Shown here in pieces: positions 32,691 through 43,436 of a stretch of DNA of 64,000 nt (positions are counted from its first letter, which is position 1; every line of letters begins with the position of its first letter). A program made the translations under genes and the position numbers. Source of the DNA: Lepidostoma basale (lineage: Eukaryota > Arthropoda > Insecta > Trichoptera > Lepidostomatidae); the NCBI GenBank assembly GCA_022606425.2, contig JAHDVF020000897.1, positions 1,395,711 to 1,459,710 on the forward strand, read 5' to 3'. The notes under the pieces are model-generated. The model ran no database searches. It was not told the DNA's origin and saw only the letters and a list, made by a program, of their open reading frames with translations.

Positions 32691-32959
32691 TATTAGGGAA
32701 AAAAACTTGTAATGAAAATATATGATCAATACAATACTCTCTTCTGATCTTTTGCGAATACTTTTAAGACCTCGTAATAAAATAAAGAACCTTATTATGT
32801 AACTTTGTAAGAAAAACGATTGGTAGAAGAATAATTTAATTTTATAAACTTTTTCATTCACTTGGAGACACTGGAGAACTTACTTACTACTTATACTTAC
32901 TGTACTGTAGGTACTCTACTATAAGTAGAGTAATGTGGAATAAAATAAAATAAACGAAA

Positions 32960-33560
32960 GAGTTTTCAGAGATCCCAATGTGTTCAGAGTCCTATACAAC
33001 GCATTGGTTCGGAGCAGACTCGAAAGTGGTTCTGTGATACGGAGTCCTCACGAGGCGAGATATTCCGTTATGCTGGAGAGGGTTCATAAAAAAATTCCAA
33101 TGTATCTCTACATGAGGGAGTATGGTAGTTATCCGTGGCTCTATCCCACGGCATTTCTTTTAGGAATGCTTGGAACCAATTCTTTACAGCACTCAATACC
33201 CATTTCTTTGAATTAATCAGGGGATATTTCGGGAACTCGGCCGTGCTAGAGGGTGTTGGTCTTTTCGTCCCTGATAGATTTCTCCGACAGCGACGGCACA
33301 TATTGTTTTACCTACCGGCCACCAGAACCAATCTGCCTCTGGTGACACCGGTGGAAAGAGCAATTAGTCTGCTGAACGTGGTCTCCTCGGAGATCAACGT
33401 CTTTCATATTAGTGAAGGTACATTCAGGAGACAAATACTCTTGACTTTAGAAAGTATCTTGTCTTCCTAATGTCGTACCATCTCTAATGCTTTCCTGATA
33501 CTATGTTGTATTTTTATAATATTTTACCTGTACTCAATAGATGACTTAAACATTTTCCTG
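32960..33560 (+). pseudogene. LINE-J C-terminus and 3' UTR
   Basis: ALVRSRLESGSVIRSPHEAR, MLERVHKKIP, GSYPWLYPTAFLLGMLGTNS, then in another frame VGLFVPDRFLRQRRH, TRTNLPLVTP and ISEGTFRRQILL with a stop near 33468. The TTGATT tail is missing. Confidence 0.8.
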
Positions 33561-33649
33561 TTTAAACAATAAGTCATCAAAATGATAATAATAGTAATCA
33601 ATAATGTGTATTCACAAAACGCAAGAACAATGTACGAATTAAAATATAA

Positions 33650-33835
33650 AACATGAATGACAAAATGCTGGAACAGGTCACGAAATTTTGATATCTGGGA
33701 GTGGATCTTAGTCAAAGTGACTTTGTCAGCAAAATAATGAGACAATAACTGAATGGCGGATACGTTCGAAGAAGGAACAATCGACGAGCGTGCATGTCAC
33801 GATGTGTGAATATAGAAACGGCGTTTTAGTCAGTT
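33650..33835 (+). repeat. LINE-C scrap joined to RTE-A scrap
   Basis: 33650-33740 (acaaaatgctggaacaggtc, tctgggagtggatctt) matches 61660-61735. 33770-33830 is the CMTR region of RTE-A (cgacgagcgtgcatgtcacg). Confidence 0.6.
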
Positions 33836-33839
33836 TAGT

Positions 33840-34262
33840 TAAGAAATAATTTTTTGGAATGTGTACAAATACTTGTAGGCGAATACCGGATTTTACCCCT
33901 TGCGGGTTATCAAAAAATAGCATAAAAATTGGAGAGACATCTCCAGGCGTTATCTAGCAATGTATATTAATAGCGGTGGCCTTTCACATTGCGTTACTAA
34001 AGATCTTCTGCTTAATGCTTAATCCGTGTAGATTGAACTACAAAATGTGAAGTGTAGTCCAACATTGTAGCATATTTACATCTTCAAAAAATTGTCAGAC
34101 GTGGTGGTCGTAAGAAAGGCGCAATTAGGAATGTTGTATAACATAAAGCGTGCGCTTAACCCAACCAATGACAGGTCATAAGTCATCTAAACGCCTCGAC
34201 AATCATATTCTGTTTCCAATTTGCATCTTCGTCTCTATTGAGATACAATTAATCCTTATAAA
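33840..34262 (+). repeat. S repeat, near-complete copy
   Basis: In order: tgtgtacaaatacttgtagg, gattttaccccttgcgggtt, aattggagagacatctccag, cctttcacattgcgttac, gtagtccaacattgtagc, taacccaaccaatgacagg and gtctctattgagatacaatt. No ORF. Confidence 0.8.
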
Positions 34263-34804
34263 ATTTTATGTTTTCATTATTTATAATGGATTATCTAAAA
34301 AAAATTGCTTAAGTTGGGTAGGTATTTTTTATTCCTTTAATCTTTGCGCTGATTATCCTTATTACAAACATATTTCTTCTTTAACACCTTCCTTATGCTA
34401 AGCCGAGATCTTCTTGCAGATCTTATTCCGTCAAAGTAACGCCTCTCTCTAAGAATTATGAAGGCCCCGTCTAGTATGTTAAATAAGGATCACTTTAACT
34501 CGATCTTAATGCGAAATTTTATTCTTCAAAGTGAAATTTTTTACCGAGTTAAGCGGGATTTTTCTCAACATTATTTCCAAGAAGCCCTGACACTATGTAC
34601 TTAGATTAAAATATGTTTATTTTACGTTCTTTGGTACAAGCGTCTCACTTGCTATCTCCATGGCGAGTTATGAATTAATGATATACTTAAAACACTTTAA
34701 CGCAAACAAAATTCGACTTCTTCGACAGCGTCAGCATTCTAAATATGACTTTACTTGAATATAGCAATAGCGAAAACATTGTCGGGTCCGCTAATAGTTA
34801 ATAT
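34263..34804. other. unassigned AT-rich DNA
   Basis: Nothing recognised. Confidence 0.35.
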
Positions 34805-35470
34805 TATAATAGTTTATAAGGATTGATTGTATCTCAATAGAGACAAAGATGTAAATTGTTTTTCTGGGAACAAAATATGGTGGCCGGGGCGCTTACAGGA
34901 CTTATGACCCGTCATTAGTTGGGTTGAGCGATCGCTTTATATTTAACAACATTCCCCATTCCGCCCTTCTTATGACCACCACATCTGACAAATTTTTGGA
35001 ACTTGTATATATGCTACCATCCTGCGCTTATCTCTACATATTTTAGTTCACTCTACACTAGCGTCATCTATTAAGATTGGGAAGCATTAAGCAGAAAATC
35101 TTTATTAATGCATTGTGAAAGTCTCTGCAAATCATACAGTACTAGATTACGCCTGGAGATGTCTCTCCAATTTTTATGCCTACTTGTATTATTGTATCTC
35201 AATAGAGACGAAGATGTCAATTGTTTTTCTGGGAACAGAAGAGCGGAATGGGGAATGTTGCTAAACATAAAGCGATCGCTCAACCCAACCAATGACAGGC
35301 CATAAGTCCTGTATGCGCCTCGGCCACAACATTCTGTCCCCAGAAAAACAATTTACATCTTCGTCTGTATTGAGATATAATTAATCATTATAAAAATAAT
35401 TTATCCGCAATAGGTAAAATCCCGTATTTGTCTACAAGAATTTGTAACCATTCAAAATGTTGTATAATAT
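34805..35470. repeat. S repeat, two copies in a partly inverted arrangement
   Basis: 34805-35165 is a minus-orientation copy. It is followed by 35185-35240 (minus) and 35245-35470 (plus). The arms attgtatctcaatagagacg...gtttttctgggaacagaa and ccagaaaaacaatttacatc...tgtattgagatataattaat form an inverted pair around the unit centre. Confidence 0.75.
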
Positions 35471-35546
35471 TTCATAGTCCATTGTTTTGGCCAAAAAACT
35501 ATGAAACTTAAACATTATTAACTGTTAAAATTAACACTGTTATGTT

Positions 35547-35690
35547 ATACGGTAGAACCCGAATAATTGGAACCTGGTTAATTGGCAAACTCCATAATTG
35601 GCAAAAATGTTCCGGTCCCATCCCCTTGGAGCACTAAAACCTCTTTAATTGGAAAAAAGAAACCTGTTTAATTGAAAAAAATTTGTCAAT
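35547..35690. repeat. pogo/Tigger-like terminal sequence
   Basis: cggtagaacccgaataattg, then aacctggttaattggcaaac and aacctctttaattgg. The repeated aaTTGGaA blocks and the AGAACCC start resemble pogo/Tigger ends. The other end was not located. Confidence 0.55.
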
Positions 35691-35691
35691 T

Positions 35692-36650
35692 TGACTTTGA
35701 AAGTTGATTTGTTGCCAGTAGGTGCGTTTTACCATATATAGACTGACGTCAGAACAGCTCTTGCAAATTGTGCAAATTTATTGTGAAAATCATGGTTCGG
35801 TTCGTCAAACTTATCGTGCACTACGTCCATTTTACGGTCGACATAATCGTCCATCCAAGCAAGTTATTCGGAAGACCATGGATCGTTTTCGCACCACGTA
35901 CACTAGTTCTAGTGGATAATATGCATCCACAAAGACGACAATTGTCGAAAATTGGATTTCACGATTGCGCTTCATTCGAGCTAGCCGTGGCGCTCATATG
36001 CCCGAAATCATATTTAAATAATCTTCTTCTTCTTCTTCTTCTTTTAATAGATCTGACGATCTGTGACACAGAAATCATGTCTCGTCGGATGATGAAATCC
36101 AGCTGTCCCTCCATCTCTTAGGCGGTCTTCCAGGTGGGCGGTGTCCGGAGGGGATTTCATAAGCGGCTGTATATGCAAGTCTGGCACCATCCATTCGGGC
36201 TACATGGTCCCTCCAGTATCTTCTTCTGGATCTACTCCACTGAACGATATCCTCTATTTCGCAAGTTTTTCTTATATCTACGTTGCGGACACGATCTCGG
36301 AGGGTTTTTCCAGTGATTGATCTTAGGACCTTCATCTCCGATGTTCTTAGTAGTGCCTTGGTTCGCACAGTGTCAGCCCGCGTCTCTACAGCGTACGTCA
36401 TGATAGGTCGCACGCATGTTTTATAGATTCTGATCTTGCTATCGACACGCATGTGCTTGTTCTTCCAGACCAGATATAACAGCCATCCTGACACGGCAGA
36501 GGCTTTACTGACTTGTTCACGTACTTCGGTATAAAGGTCATTTTGCCATTATTTAAATAATAATGGCATAAAATTATCCATTAAATAAAGCCAATATCAT
36601 AGACATTAACATTGTTCAAATGTGTTTTTTTTTCATTTTGAACAAACAGC
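35692..36650 (+). mobile_element. mariner-derived MITE split by LINE-C
   Basis: Reads MTSEQLLQIVQIYCENHGSV, RQTYRALRPFYGRHNRPSKQ, VIRKTMDRF, a mariner-type DNA-binding domain. It skips the catalytic region to a GFHDCASFELAVALICPKSY string and ends ataaagccaatatcat...tgtttttttt. Same family as 24976-25415. LINE-C inserted at 36023-36550. Confidence 0.75.
36023..36550 (-). mobile_element. LINE-C insertion with 11-bp target duplication
   Basis: GAA tail (cttcttcttcttcttcttc) at the left. Reverse ORF reads IRIYKTCVRPIMTYAVETRA, SEMKVLRSITGKTLRDRVRN, RRYWRDHVARMD, HRPPGRPPKRWRDSW. ATTTAAATAAT flanks it at 36012-36022 and 36551-36561. Confidence 0.9.
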
Positions 36651-36654
36651 CTAT

Positions 36655-37100
36655 ATAAACTCCAGTCGTTTGTAACTGTAGTAACTATGATAGAATTAAT
36701 AATGTCTGTTGCTAGTAAATATTATAACAACAAAAACTATAAATTCTAACACAATATATAATCGCAAAATGGCGGGATGCAGCGGTCGCGTGATTAATTG
36801 TCCGCCATTTTAAATTTCAACTGTCATTTGTTTCCTCTCCGCAAATTAAAATATCTCGGATGGAAACAATTCGGTTGTGGCGTTGTCAGGGGAGTATGGA
36901 AGTTCTCTGTGGATTCTATTATGGGGACTGCATTCATTATTAGAGTGTCAGGTAGAGTATGTTCATTTCGGGGACAATGTTTGCAATAGCGTGACAGTGC
37001 GTTAAAAAAATTAGACACTGTTTTTATTTTTTAAGAATAGAAAAAGCAATTTTTTTTAAAAATATTATTTTATTTTCAAACATTGAATAAAATTATTATG
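36655..37100. other. unassigned DNA
   Basis: 36765-36810 contains caaaatggcgg...gtccgccattttaaat, an imperfect inverted pair. No gene recognised. Confidence 0.35.
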
Positions 37101-37103
37101 TTT

Positions 37104-37668
37104 TAACTAACTAACTAACTAACCATCACGCCGTCTCCCCGAAGGGGTAGGCAGAAAGAATGCACTGCCACACTTTTCTTTCCTGACATATTTCTCTCGA
37201 TTCCACAACATTCATACATCGTGTCATGCACGCGCGTCGATTTCTCTGACTCTTCACATGGCCGACATTCAATATTTGATTTATTTGATCGTGCCACGTT
37301 TTCCTCGGTCTTCCTCTATTTCTGGTTCCATTTACATCATTAACATATAATTTTTTTACCATTCTTTCTTCATTCATTATATTCATATGTCCAAACCATC
37401 TCAATGATCCTTTCATTATTTTGTTCATGACCATCACCATCATTCGCACCGCATTCACTTCTTATATTTTCATTCGACACTATCGTACACAGAGTATCCA
37501 CACATTCGTCTAAGAGATCTCATTTCTACTGCGTTTATTCTACTTTCATTTTTCTTTTGCCAGTTCCATGCTTCGCTTCCATACATAAGGGTCGGTAGAA
37601 GAACACCATTGTGCACTGCCATTCTAGCTTTTTGGATAGGTTTTTGTTTGCGATGACAACTTTAAGTT
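37104..37668 (-). pseudogene. RTE-A C-terminus and tail
   Basis: (TAAC)4 tail, then reverse MVMNKIMKGSLRWFGHMN, VNGTRNRGRPRKTWHDQIN, VKSQRNRRACMTRCMN. The 5' part is frameshifted and cut at 37668. Confidence 0.85.
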
Positions 37669-37669
37669 T

Positions 37670-38399
37670 TATTTTTAAATTAAAGTACAATTATATCTAA
37701 TTTCAGAAAAAAACTTAAGGGGTTAACACTGTGGAAATTTGTAATGACGAAATTTTTAAGAATTAAAATACTTATTTATTGTTTCTTGAACAATGATGTA
37801 AAACTCCCTATTAAATAATTAATTAAGTCCTCCAGACTGAATAAATCAAACTCTCAATTGGCCAAACATCCACTAGACAATAAACTTACCCTAGATCCAA
37901 ATAACTTACCAATTCCGCTACACATTCATAATAAAGGGTACACTCTCAACCTATTGGAACAATTACAAATTAATAATAATAATAATAATAAATTAGATGA
38001 TTTATAGAGCGCCATTTTTATGAATTAATAATGAATGAAAGCATAACAAAAACTCTAATTTAACTTTAATCAATGAACAAACTAACATATATTCATCCCC
38101 ACTCCTTAATGTAGTTCCGATATATAATTAGATTCAAATAACTCTTGATTCTGCACTGTATTTATTTCACATTTCAGATGCAAATGAGAAGAATACATCG
38201 ATTGAGTCTACGCACACAGGATGGAGATTTTTATTTTATATATAATACTTAGAATCATTAGTCACCATGAAATATGTAAAAGCATTTGTAAACAATTTGT
38301 AAGAAGATGTTTTTCTTAGAAACACTTTATTTCGTCCTACCTCAAATAACTTATTTTTGATTTATATAATAACATTAAGTATCCCCTAACTATGTAATC
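37670..38399. other. AT-rich DNA
   Basis: A P-repeat-like string (gtttcttgaacaatgatgta) is at 37780-37800. The rest is unassigned, with an AAT run at 37974-37990. Confidence 0.4.
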
Positions 38400-38640
38400 A
38401 TTGTCCAAGAAACACTTTCCAATATTTCTGGACCTACCCAAATAATTATTTGTTAAAAATGTATAAAGTCACATCAATTTTCGTTAATTACCATATTCTG
38501 CTCCATTTACTAGTGTATATAAACAGCAACGAGCTGAAAATTCGTCACATTTGATAATGCCTTAGAAGGGCGAAACATGTCATTCCCATAAAATATAATA
38601 AAATTTCTAGAAAACTGACGTTTTCATTCGTATTAATTAA
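38400..38640 (+). repeat. P-repeat with decayed hammerhead-like segment
   Basis: Complement of 8560-8905. Contains ttgataatgccttagaaggg + cgaaacatgtc at 38553-38583. A GCC...GGGC stem and GAAACATGTC remain, but CTGANGA has become TTGATAA, so the core is broken. Confidence 0.6.
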
Positions 38641-38671
38641 TTAAAACACTGTTTTTTCCACTTTTGACATT

Positions 38672-38722
38672 ATTTTTCTCGACATGTTTCGAAGGCTTTA
38701 CACCTTCATCATCAGGAAAACA
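38672..38722 (-). ncRNA. hammerhead-like ribozyme motif (left of inverted pair)
   Basis: Minus strand: CTGATGA (38715-38709), one extra T, stem II GAAGG/CCTTC (38707-38691) around TGTAAAG, GAAAC (38690-38686), then ATGTC ending at 38681. Helix I pairs gttttc with gagaaaa. The core matches CUGANGA...GAAA with NUH = GUC. The extra base after CUGANGA is not in the canonical hammerhead. Minimal hammerheads with a self-complementary stem III are known from Penelope-like elements. Confidence 0.6.
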
Positions 38723-38734
38723 TTTTTAACAGTC

Positions 38735-38785
38735 AGTTTAGATGATTAAGGTGTAAAGCTTTCGAAACATGTCGAAAAAAATATA
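38735..38785 (+). ncRNA. decayed hammerhead-like partner
   Basis: taaggtgtaaagctttcgaa then acatgtcg. Stem II and GAAACATGTC remain, but CTGATGA reads TAGATGA. Inverted relative to the motif at 38672-38722. Confidence 0.45.
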
Positions 38786-38844
38786 TTAAAAGTTGAAAAA
38801 ACGGTTTTTTAATTCATAAAAAATTGTTCCTATTCAACTTTATG

Positions 38845-39295
38845 TTTTAATTGTATCTCAATAGAGACGAAGACGTAAACTGGAAACTGAACATGGATGA
38901 TCAAGGTGTTTACAGGACTTATGACCTCTCAGTGGTTGGGTTAAGCGCACGCTTTATGTAATTACAACATTCCCCATTCCACCTTTGTTATTGTGATCAT
39001 GCATGACAAATTTTTGAAGATGTATATATACTTCAAAATCCACATTTATCTTCACGTGTCAGTTTCAGTCAGCCATCTATGTAGATTTGGTTGCACTTGT
39101 GAATTTTTTCAAGAATTAACCTATACAACCGACCCACTAACGCCATCTATGGAGAATGATTTTCGGCATTTAGCAAACTACCTTATTAACACAATGCGAA
39201 GGCTGTCGCCTAACATATTGTTAGAAGCCGCTAGGAGTATTATTCCATTCTATATGCCAAAGTTCATTAAAATTTTAATGTTGTTTATTAATGTT
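38845..39295 (-). repeat. S repeat, subfamily of the 29419 copy
   Basis: Complement of 29560-30000: ttgtatctcaatagagacga, ggttgggttaagcgcacgct, gatcatgcatgacaaatttt, agccatctatgtagatttgg, acgccatctatggagaatga. Confidence 0.8.
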
Positions 39296-39339
39296 TGAAA
39301 ACGCAATATAGAGTGTGGCTAGTATTTATAAAATGATTG

Positions 39340-39662
39340 CATACAATGTCCAATTTTAATGTAATTCGTTATTTTTATTCGTAGTGTAGGCCTAGACTTC
39401 CGGCTGTCGATCCATCTCTTTGGTGGTCTGCCCGGGGGTCGTCTACCTTGGGGCTGGTCGTGCAACACAATAAAGGGGAGTCTGGATGGATCCATTCTCC
39501 TCACGTGTTCATACCATCTCCTTTGCCTTCCCCACCTAACAACATCCTCGACCTCGCATATCTCCCTTATCCGTGTATTCCTTATCCTCTCGTGCAGTGT
39601 CTTGCCAGATAAATTTCTGAGCGTATTCATTATTGACACTCTGAGCGCGTTTTTTGTAATTG
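39340..39662 (-). pseudogene. LINE-C C-terminus
   Basis: MNTLRNLSGKTLHERIRNTR, ICEVEDVVRWGRQRRW, HVRRMDPSRLPFIVLH and GRRPPGRPPKRWIDS on the minus strand. No GAA tail. Confidence 0.8.
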
Positions 39663-39711
39663 TGGTGTCCTCCCTGCACTCGATAATAATAATAATAATA
39701 ATGATAATAAA

Positions 39712-40384
39712 CTAACTTACTAACTAACCATCACGCCGTCTCCCCGAAGGGGTAGGCAGAAAGAATGGACTGCCACACCTTTCTTTCCTGACATATTTCT
39801 CTCGCTTCCTCAACATTCATACAACCTGTCATGCACGCGCGTCGATTTCTCTGACTCCTCACATGGCCGACATTCAATATTTGATTTATTTGATCGTGCC
39901 ACGTTTTCCTTGGTCTTCCTCTATTTCTGGTACCATTTACATCATTAACATATAATTTTTTTACCATTCTTTCCATATGCCCAAACCATCTTAATGATCC
40001 TTTCATTATTTTGTTCATGACACCATCATTCGCACCGCATTCACTTCTTATATTTTCATTCGACACTCTATCATACACAGAATATCCACACATTCGTCTA
40101 AGAGATCTCATTTCTACTGCATTTATTCTACTTTCATCCTTCCTTTGCCAGTTCCATGCTTCGCTTCCATACATAAGGGTCGGTAGAAGAACACCATTGT
40201 GCACTGCCATTCTAGCTTTTTTGGATAGGTTTTTGTTTGCGATGACAACTTTAAGTGCACCATTCACTTTGTTGCCTGCCCCAACCCTTCTTTCAATATC
40301 CCTCTCCACTCTCCCATCTCTTGTAAACATACTACCTAAATACACAAACTCAACTACTTGCTCCAAGTTTTCACCATTCACGCT
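39712..40384 (-). pseudogene. RTE-A, long intact frame
   Basis: A 216-codon open frame on the minus strand reads MNGENLEQVVEFVYLGSMFT, RDGRVERDIERRVGAGNKVN, LMYGSEAWNWQRKDESRINA, MRSLRRMCGYSVYDRVSNEN, KTWHDQINQILNVGHVRSQR and VWQSILSAYPFGETA-stop. The tail is AGTTAGTTAGTAAG. It lacks the YADD region upstream. Least decayed RTE-A copy here, so probably among the youngest. Confidence 0.9.
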
Positions 40385-41230
40385 AATGATAATAATAATA
40401 ATAATAATAATAATATGCTAACTTTTAAAGCGCCGTTTTTGTGATGTAATCACCTCAAGGGCGCATTAAGACGTGTTTTAAATCTAAATGTGAACGCTGC
40501 ATCTGATTGATATTCGCGATCGATTAGAAAATAGGTATAATGGAACAAAATGTGCATGTTTTAAATTGGGTATGAAATATGAAAAATATGGCTTTCAGCT
40601 TAGATCTGAAGTCTGTCGGATCATTTCTGCATCTGAGGTGTGAAGGAAGATTGTTACAAGCTGATGAGCCGGCTACCGCAAACGCTCGATCCCCGAAATT
40701 TGTACTGGGGCAACACTTAGACTCAACTAATCTTCCTATTGCCGAGGAGTTCGCCGAGCGAATTGTGGATTTCCTTGTATTATATTTAGGTTGTCCGTTA
40801 TTCAGAGTTCGGATATATAATTTGGAGCCATTCCATGTAGCGCTTTGAAGACTGTCCAGCAGAGTTTATACTGGATTCTTTCTGGACTCTTAAGCCAGTG
40901 AAGTTCTTTGAACTGTTGCATTGAACGCAGATTGAAGTTTGTTCAATTGTTGTTTTGGAATGTTTGCATAAATTCCATTACAATAGTCAAGTCGTGACAC
41001 AACCAAGGAATTAACAAGAGTTTTGAAAGTGTCATGGGGAATACTCCTTTTGACGGATTTTAATTGTCTTAGGTGGAAGAAACTAGCGCTGACCGTGTTA
41101 TTAATTTGGAATTTTGGGGACAGATTTGCGTCAAGATAAACACCAAGTAGCTTTGTGGAGTTGCTTGTGGAGAAGCTTATAAATTCTCACTTTACTGTTG
41201 ATCTGTATGTCGGGGTATTTCCAATTTTTA
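40385..41230 (-). pseudogene. CR1/L2-like LINE C-terminus and 3' UTR
   Basis: (ATT)n tail at 40385-40415, 3' UTR (caagggcgcattaagacgtg) shared with 62920-63115. Reverse reading in several frames gives KLLGVYLDANLSPKFQINNT, SFFHLRQLKSVKRSIPHDTF, VVSRLDYCNGIYANIPKQQL, FKELHWLKSPERIQYKLCWT and FGDRAFAVAGSS. SRLDYCN and HWL..P.RI are CR1/L2 hallmarks. Confidence 0.85.
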
Positions 41231-41669
41231 ATTATTTAATTATTGCAAATATCAAATTCATAAAAAAAATCGATTTTGTTTTAAGATTAAATCACTTAGC
41301 TCCATTTTAAGAACCAACCTTCCATTGCAATAGTCAATATATTTTATACACGTCACTAAATCGATATGAACATTTACAGCGATGCGGATAAGGGAGCGCA
41401 GAGCCGGCTGCAGTGGTTGCAGGGCGGCGACAGGCGCAGGGCCGGACAGGAGGGAGGGCGAAAAGTTTCTGTTTCCGGTTGCGGCGTGATTTACTGCCAT
41501 TTCCGTACTGGCATAGGCTCGCAGGAGATAGCACTACGCTTTCCCTCACCGCTTTAATTCAAAAAAGAAAACACCTGCTGTATTTTCCGTGAAGAAAAAG
41601 TTTTTTAAATTAAAAACAATTGCTATATTTGTCTTTTCTTTTTTATATACTAAATTACACTAACTGTAA
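41231..41669. other. unassigned DNA with GC-rich island
   Basis: 41385-41555 is GC-rich and open in three frames (for example QSRLQWLQGGDRRRAGQEGG). No family recognised; it could be an exon fragment or TE. Confidence 0.35.
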
Positions 41670-41682
41670 AAAAAAATAAAAT

Positions 41683-41735
41683 TAAATATCATACATGTTT
41701 CGGACAACCCGGTCCTTCCTCGGTGATATTATAAA
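41683..41735 (-). ncRNA. degenerate hammerhead-like motif
   Basis: Minus strand: atatca, CCGAGGA (for CUGANGA), A, GGAC/GTCC around CGGGTT, GAAACATGTA, tgatat. Helix I is 7 perfect pairs. The core has two changes and the cleavage triplet is GUA, so activity is unlikely. Same family as 57943-58061. Confidence 0.5.
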
Positions 41736-41739
41736 GATA

Positions 41740-42571
41740 TTTAAAATATTATAAAATTGTTTACATATTTATATGATCAATGATCGGTTTTGACAGATGT
41801 TTTTATTATATAAAAATTTATTTTGGAACGTTTATGCTTTTGTTAAAAAAAATATTGTGAATCAATTAAAAATTTAAAACAATATTTTAAAGTTCTTATT
41901 GGGGTTCAGGTAATTACGTACAACAAAGGAAAAATATCAAAGATTGGACTTGACTTGAATTTATTTGATTATTTATTATATTTTCTTTATTTTTATTTCT
42001 ATAATTTCGAGATTGCTCAAAGTTATATTTCTATTATTAACATGCAAAAATTCAACGCCATTATCTTTATTAAATTCAGAAATATTATTTTTAGATAGAT
42101 ATCTTACGTGCTCTTTTATTATTAATTTCAAATTACGCCTTGTTTTACTTATACGAGTATAAATAATTTCAGTGAGGGGATTTTTAAGTTAATAATGCTA
42201 CACCACAAATTAAGCTCTTCATACGAAAGTATAACTATATATCTTTTCAAATTATTTCATTATAACAATGAGCTATGGGGTCAATGTTTTGAAAACACGG
42301 AGCAAACTATCTTACTGGAAGTAAATTGGTTTCCACCCTCCATGAAATATACTTATGACTTATCAGCCCCGCTGATCTAGATAGCTCCCATTCACAGCCT
42401 TTCACAGCATGTGGAAAGACCGCATAAATATTATACGTTGTTATAACGGAGTTGATTACCGAACATTTTGATAATGCAGTGTTTCCCAAACTGTGTTGCA
42501 TTTAAAAAGCATTTGACAAAAGCAAATAAATGGCATTACAAGGAGCGATTATACCAAAATTAACGTGTATT
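41740..42571. other. AT-rich unassigned DNA
   Basis: Nothing recognised; short ORFs are AT-driven. Confidence 0.35.
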
Positions 42572-42820
42572 CAGTGGCGGTACTTCCATAGAAGTCCAAA
42601 AGCCCGGTTTGCATAAGAATTTTTTAATCAAAATCCCCAAATCTAAGTAATCATGCCCCCGCATAAACTAACAACCCACCAAATCACCTACTAACAATGT
42701 TTCTATCAGATGTAAGAGGAATAGTCACAAGAGCTGAACCTTTGTAAGCCAGAAGAGTTTTTAATTCAAAATTACTTACGCAAGCCGGGCTTCTGGGCTT
42801 CTATGAGAGTACCGCCAATG
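42572..42820. mobile_element. hAT-type MITE
   Basis: TIRs of about 45 bp start CAGTGGCGGTACTTCCATAG on the left; the complement of the right end reads CATTGGCGGTACTCTCATAG. A perfect 8-bp duplication CGTGTATT sits at 42564-42571 and 42821-42828. Eight-base duplications and CAGTGGCGG-like ends are hAT features. No ORF in 249 bp. Confidence 0.9.
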
Positions 42821-42837
42821 CGTGTATTGTATTAAAT

Positions 42838-43436
42838 CTACAACAACAACAAAACCATCACGCCGTTTCCCCGCAGGGGTAGGCAGAGAGAATGGACCGC
42901 CACACTACTCTATCCTGGCACACCTCTCTAGCTTCCTCCACATTCATACATCGAGTCATACACGCACGTCGATTCTTCCGGCTTCTGACATGACCAGCTT
43001 TTAATATTTGATTAATTTGGTCATGCCATGTTTTCCTCGGTCTACCTCGACTCCTTACTCCATTTACATTATTAACGTATACTTTTTTAACCATTCTTTC
43101 TTCACCCATGCGCTCCATATGTCCGAACCAACGAAGCGAACCTTTCATAATTTTGTTCATAATACCTTCTTTCGCTCTACACTCTTTCCTAATATCAGCA
43201 TTTGAGATTCCGTCGTACATCGTTCTACCGCACATACGTCTTAGGGACCTCATCTCTACCGCATTTATTCTGCTCTCATCTTTCTTCTGCCAGTTCCATG
43301 CTTCGCTTCCATACATAAGGGTTGGAACCAGAACTCCATTGTGAACGGCCATTTTCGCTTTCATTGATAAATTCTTGTTTCCAATAACTACTTTTAAAGC
43401 TCCATTCACTTTGTTACCCGCACCAACCCTTCTTTA
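42838..43436 (-). pseudogene. RTE-A2 copy with (GTT)n tail
   Basis: A 183-codon frame on the minus strand reads LMYGSEAWNWQKKDESRINA, MCGRTMYDGISNADIRKECR, MNKIMKGSLRWFGHMERMGE, VNGVRSRGRPRKTWHDQINQ and VWRSILSAYPCGETA-stop, then TGGTTTTGTTGTTGTTG. A subfamily distinct from RTE-A by CGRT, RKECRA and the GTT tail. Confidence 0.9.
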
